Of a stretch of 64,000 bases of DNA, positions 28,401 through 34,400 are shown piece by piece. Source of the stretch: Anisus vortex (lineage: Eukaryota > Mollusca > Gastropoda > Planorbidae); NCBI GenBank assembly GCA_949126835.1, contig OX421494.1:57106358-57170357 (forward strand), read 5' to 3'. Below the pieces are notes generated by a model. That model was given only the letters and a program-made list of their open reading frames with translations. It was not told the DNA's origin and did no database searches. How positions within the stretch are numbered: the first letter of the stretch is position 1; every line of letters starts with the position of its first letter. Position numbers and translations under genes: made by a program.

Positions 28401-31400
28401 AATGATCTCCCCTTACTCATCTTTCAAATAGTTTCAGGAAGGAACACGAAGCAGAGCTCGGCAGATGATCAATTATTACAGCAGGAGTTGAAACAAGTCA
28501 ACTATAACTTGCAGGGTAAAGAGAGGATACAGGTGGGCTCACAGGTGGATCGCTTGGCAGAACTGGAGAAATTGCAGTATCATTTAACCAAACAGGTGGG
28601 TTTTTTCTATCCTCAATATTGCTGGGTTTGTTCTATCCTCAATATTGCTGGGTTTTTTCTATCCTCAATATTGCTGGGTTTTTTTCTATCCTCAATATTT
28701 GATGTGGTCTACATTTTCTTTTAGTTTTATTTTACAATTGATAGAAACAATCTTGATACTATTTAGTTTTTATTTTTAAGTTTGCTAACAAACAATCTTG
28801 ATACTATTTAGTTTTTATTTTTAAGTTTGCTAACAATACTTGATCAAATCCTGATAGTAAATAACCTTCATTGAAGACAGTAGTTGTTGTATTTTTATTT
28901 TATTAATTTCTTTCACTGCAATTTGAAAATCAAAGATGAGACAATATAAGTCACCATAGTAAATGACCAAATTGCTCTACAGGGCTGATGAAGTATTTGC
29001 ATGGCTAGCACATTACCCTGCTACATTTACCCCAAACAGATATAGTTCCATATAAGATCTAATTTATTCACATGTTAAATTGTTGAATTGAATTTTCCAC
29101 CAACAGGAACTTGAGTTTGCTCAGAGATTCAGGGACTCGAACTCTCAGGACACAGCAACAGTTTATGACAGAGTCCCAGAAAAAGATCAAACTGGTAAGT
29201 TTTCTCCCTTTGTTGTCAAAACCTCTGATGTTCTCAGTGCATTTGAAATAATCAACAACTTCTACTACTAACAAGCCATACACAATCCCCAACAGCCGGA
29301 CTGTCATCTTCACTGACGCCAAAACAGTACTCCATTCTCTAAAAAACCCAAATGCCCTGATCAACCAGTCACTCAGTACAGAACTTTCAAAACTGAGCAA
29401 AATAACTAAAGAACTGGTTCTCCAATGGATCCCTGGGCATATACAAAATGAAGGAAATGACACTGCCGACACCTTAGCTAAAGCTGGAGGCAGACAAAAC
29501 CAGACAGACCCATCTCTATACCCCGAAGAAATAAAGGCAATACTCAAAAGGAATGAATCCGAAAGATGGACTGAGCTGCAACAAAACAACCCAAAGATTG
29601 ATGCTTACTACAAACTCTCCCGCCAATTTCAAAACATCATCTTCAGACTAAGGACTGGTCACAACAGGCTAAAGCAACATATGTTCCGCAAACTACGAAT
29701 CGGAGCAAGCGAAATGTGCCCCTGCGGAACCGCTCCCGAAAATGCGGAACATGTCCTTCAGTCCTGCCCTCTGTATCATTCTACCCGGTCAGCTATTTGG
29801 CCCCTGGGGGCTACCTTCAACGACAAACTTTTCGGTGGACTAGAGCAACTGATGGCCATAACGCAGTTTATTACAACTATTCCACTTGTTGTTTGGATCC
29901 TCCCAATCATAACATTTGAGAATGAAGAAGAAGAACACTTCTACTCAATATTACTATATTAGTAATTACTATATTAGTGCAGTCAACCCCTTGGAATAAT
30001 CTAACAGGATTTGGAAACATTCTTTTTGTTTACATTATGATTTCCTGAACACATTGAGAAAATTGTACAAGTGAAGATTTCTGTCAATAGATATCTGTAA
30101 ATGCACTGTGAGGTCGGGGAAGAATAGTCAAAGTAATATTTTCAAGATGAAATATTTGTCAAATAAAAATGAAGCTTTATGAAGTTTGTCGGTTGGCAAA
30201 TTCTTTATACACTTTAAGTTACATTGGCAATATTTTATACTGTTAAAGTTTCATTAGTCAATTCTTTATATACTTTGAATTCACATGTTCACAGGGGCAT
30301 CCACACACAACATTGCCCAAGGAACACTAACACACTCGCCTCCCCTACATGCACTTAGTTGACAGCAAAATGATTTCAAGTATTTCATGTAACAGTTATA
30401 TGAAGGTGCTTTTTTTATATTTCCAGTGGACAGAGTTACTAATGCCTTGTCAGTCCAGCCTAGAACAGCAACTACAACGCCACCTAGGTCAAAGTCGCAT
30501 CAGAGCACTAGAGACATTGACCCCAGCATGTTCTTGAGCATGTCTTCAGGTGGTGGGGACTCCATACAGAAAGTTTGGGAACTGTTGGATGAGGAGTCAA
30601 TCAAGAGTGGCGGCTCTGGCCTGTTGCCTTCAGCAAGAATGATCACAGTATCTCAGTCAAAGCAAACAGGTTTGTGACAACTTTCTTCAATACCCAATCT
30701 CCTTACTGACAAAATTTAGTCATCTGGAAGTATTTGTTTCTTTATGTTTATGGTTGTTTAATGGTCTATTGAGTCAAGTGCTCATTTATAAACACAAAGT
30801 CTAACTGTACTGGAGGTTGTTCTTTCCTTCAGGACTTCAAAAACAGTTTTCTAAAACCACTCCACAAGGTGAAAATAAGACTCTCTAAAAAAAATGTAAG
30901 CCTCACTATTGCTTTGTTGCCTAGCACTCAACTTGAACGTAAAATAACTGACTTCATAGTTGATGTCTTGTATAAACAATAATTGTTAGATGAAGATTCC
31001 ATTCATACAAGAGTCTTGAATCTGATTTTTAAGCTGTTGATGTAATGTTTGCTGTTGATGTAATGTTTGCTGTTGATGTAATGTTTGCTGTTGATGTAAT
31101 GTTTGCTGTGATGTAATGTTTGCTGTGACACTGGGATAGCATTCACACCCTTTATGTCTTGATAGTTCTGTATCTTTTTCAAATCTTAAACTAAGCATAC
31201 ACACTAAAATGTAGATAGAATCAGTGAGCAGCAGAGTGACCTTTTCTTTTCAATCATTGTTGAAGGAAAAAATGTGTGGATTAATTCTCAGCTACTCTAT
31301 CTGATTACAAATAATGCATCAAACAGATATTGAATAGAGACTAAGTGAAGCACTTGGTATATGATTCATCCATTAGCTAGATATTTAATTTGTGTTTTTG

Positions 31401-34400
31401 TATTGAGCCCTGTCGGTAGCTGAATTCATGTTTTGGTATTTAGAGGCAGTTGTATGTTGTAATGAGTACTTTAAGAGTTATCTAACTTTGTTAAATAAAA
31501 AAAAGTATGAAGAGGAAATCACTTAAAGTATTTCTTGGTATTTCATTCAGGTGATTCTGAAAATATTTCTTGGTATTTCATTCAGGTGATTCTGAAAATA
31601 TTTCCTGGTATTTCATTCAGGTGATTCTGAAAATATTTCTTGGTATTTCATTTAGGTAATTCTGAAAGTATTTCTTGCTATTTCATTCAGGTGATTCTGA
31701 AAATATTTCTTGGTATTTCATTCAGGTGATTCTGAAAGTATTTCTTGGTATTTCATTCAGGTGATTCTGAAAGTATTTCTTGGTATTTCATTCAGGTGAT
31801 TCTGAAAGTATTTCTTGGTATTTCATTCAGGTGATTCTGAAAGTATTTCTTGGTATTTCATTCAGGTGATTCTGAAAGTATTTCTTGGTATTTCATTCAG
31901 GGGATTCTGAAAGTATTTCTTGGTATCTCATTCAGGTGATTCTGAAAGTATTACTTGGTATTTCATTCAGGTGATTCTGAAAGTATTTCTTTGTATCTCA
32001 TTCAGGTGATTCTGAAAGTATTTCTTGGTATTTCATTCAGGTGATTCTGAAAGTATTTCTTGGTATTTCATTCAGGTGATTCTGAAAGTATTTCTTGGTA
32101 TTTCATTCAGGTGATTCTGAAAGTATTTCTTGGTATTTCATTCAGGTGATTCTGAAAGTATTTCTTGGTATTTCATTCAGGTGATTCTGAAAATATTTCC
32201 TGGTAGGCCTATTTCATTCAGGTGATTCTGAAAATATTTCTTGGTATTTCATTCAGGTAATTCTAAAAGTATTTCTTGGTATTTCATTTAGGTGATTCTG
32301 AAAATATTTCTTGGTATTTCATTCAGGTGATTCTGAAAATATTTCTTGGTATTTCATTCAGGTGATTCTGAAAGTATTTCTTGGTATTTCATTCAGGTGA
32401 TTCTGAAAGTATTTCTTGGTATTTCATTCAGGTGATTCTGAAAGTATTTCTTGGTATTTCATTCAGGTGATTCTGAAAGTATTTCTTGGTATTTCATTCA
32501 GGTGATTCTGAAAGTATTTCTTGGTATTTCATTCAGGTGATTCTGAAAGTATTTCTTGGTATTTCATTCAGGTGATTCTGAAAGTATTTCTTGATATTTC
32601 ATTCAGGTGATTCTGAAAGTATTTCTTGGTATTTCATTCAGGTGATTCTGATAGTAATTCTTGGTATTTCATTCAGGTGATTCTGAAAGTATTTCTTGGT
32701 ATCTCATTCAGGTGATTCTGAAAGTATTTCTTGGTATCTCATTCAGGTGATTCTGAAAGTATTTCTTGGTATCTCATTCAGGTGATTCTGAAAGTATTTC
32801 TTGGTATTTCATTCAGGTGATTCTGAAAGTATTTCTTGGTATTTCATTCAGGTGATTCTGAAAGTATTTCTTGGTATTTCATTCAGGTGATTCTGAAAGT
32901 ATTTCTTGGTATTTCATTCAGGTGATTCTGAAAGTATTTCTTGGTATTTCATTCAGGTGATTCTGAAAGTATTTCTTGATATTTCATTCAGGTGATTCTG
33001 AAAGTATTTCTTGGTATTTCATTCAGGTGATTCTGAAAGTATTTCTTGGTATTTCATTCAGGTGATTCTGAAAATATTTCTTGGTATTTCATTCAGGTGA
33101 TTCTGAAAGTATTTCTTGGTATTTCATTCAGGTGATTCTGAAAGTATTTCTTGGTATTTCATTCAGGTGATTCTGAAAGTATTTCTTGGTATTTCATTCA
33201 GGTGATTCTGAAAGTATTTCTTGGTATTTCATTCAGGTGATTCTGAAAGTATTTCTTGGTATTTCATTCAGGTGATTCTGAAAGTATTTCTTGGTATTTC
33301 ATTCAGGTGATTCTGAAAGTATTTCTTGGTATTTCATTCAGGTGATTCTGAAAGTATTTCTTGGTATTTCATTCAGGTGATTCTGAAAGTATTTCTTGGT
33401 ATTTCATTCAGGTGATTCTGAAAGTATTTCTTGGTATTTCATTGAGGTGATTCTGAAAGTATTTCTTGGTATTTCATTCAGGTGATTCTGAAAGTATTTC
33501 TTGGTATTTCATTCAGGTGATTCTGAAAGTATTTCTTGGTATTTCATTCAGGTGATTCTGAAAGTATTTCTTGGTATTTCATTCAGGTGATTCTGAAAGT
33601 ATTTCTTGGTATTTCATTCAGGTGATTCTGAAAGTATTTCTTGGTATTTCATTCAGGTGATTCTGAAAGTATTTCTTGGTATTTCATTCAGGTGATTCTG
33701 ATAGTATTTCTTGGTATTTCATTTAGGTGATTCTGAAAGTATTTCTTGGTATTTCATTCAGGTGATTCTGAAAGTATTTCTTGGTATTTCATTCAGGTGA
33801 TTCTGAAAGTATTTCTTCGTATTTCATTCAGGTGATTCTGAAAGTATTTCTTGGTATTTCATTCAGCTGATTCTGAAAGTATTTCTTGGTATTTCATTCA
33901 GGTGATTCTGAAAGTATTTCTTGGTATTTCATTCAGGTGATTCTGAAAGTATTTCTTGGTATTTCATTAAGGTGATTCTGAAAGTATTTCTTGGTATTTC
34001 ATTCAGGTGATTCTGAAAGTATTTCTTGGTATTTCATTCAGGTGATTCTGAAAGTATTTCTTGGTATTTCATTCAGGTGAGTCTGAAAGTATTTCTTGGT
34101 ATTTCATTCAGGTGATTCTGAAAGTATTTCTTGGTATTTCATTCAGGTGATTCTGAAAGTATTTCTTGGTATTTCATTCAGGTGATTCTGAAAGTATTTC
34201 TTGGTATTTCATTAAGGTGATTCTGAAAGTATTTCTTGGTATTTCATTCAGGTGATTCTGAAAGTATTTCTTGGTATTTCATTCAGGTGATTCTGAATGT
34301 ATTTCTTGGTATTTCATTCAGGTGATTCTGAAAGTATTTCTTGGTATTTCATTCAGGTGATTCTGAAAGTATTTCTTGGTATTTCATTCAGGTGATTCTG

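Noticed and set aside
29068..29589. 173-residue - strand open frame
   Set aside because: Shadow of the RNase H reading frame on the + strand, which carries recognisable motifs.
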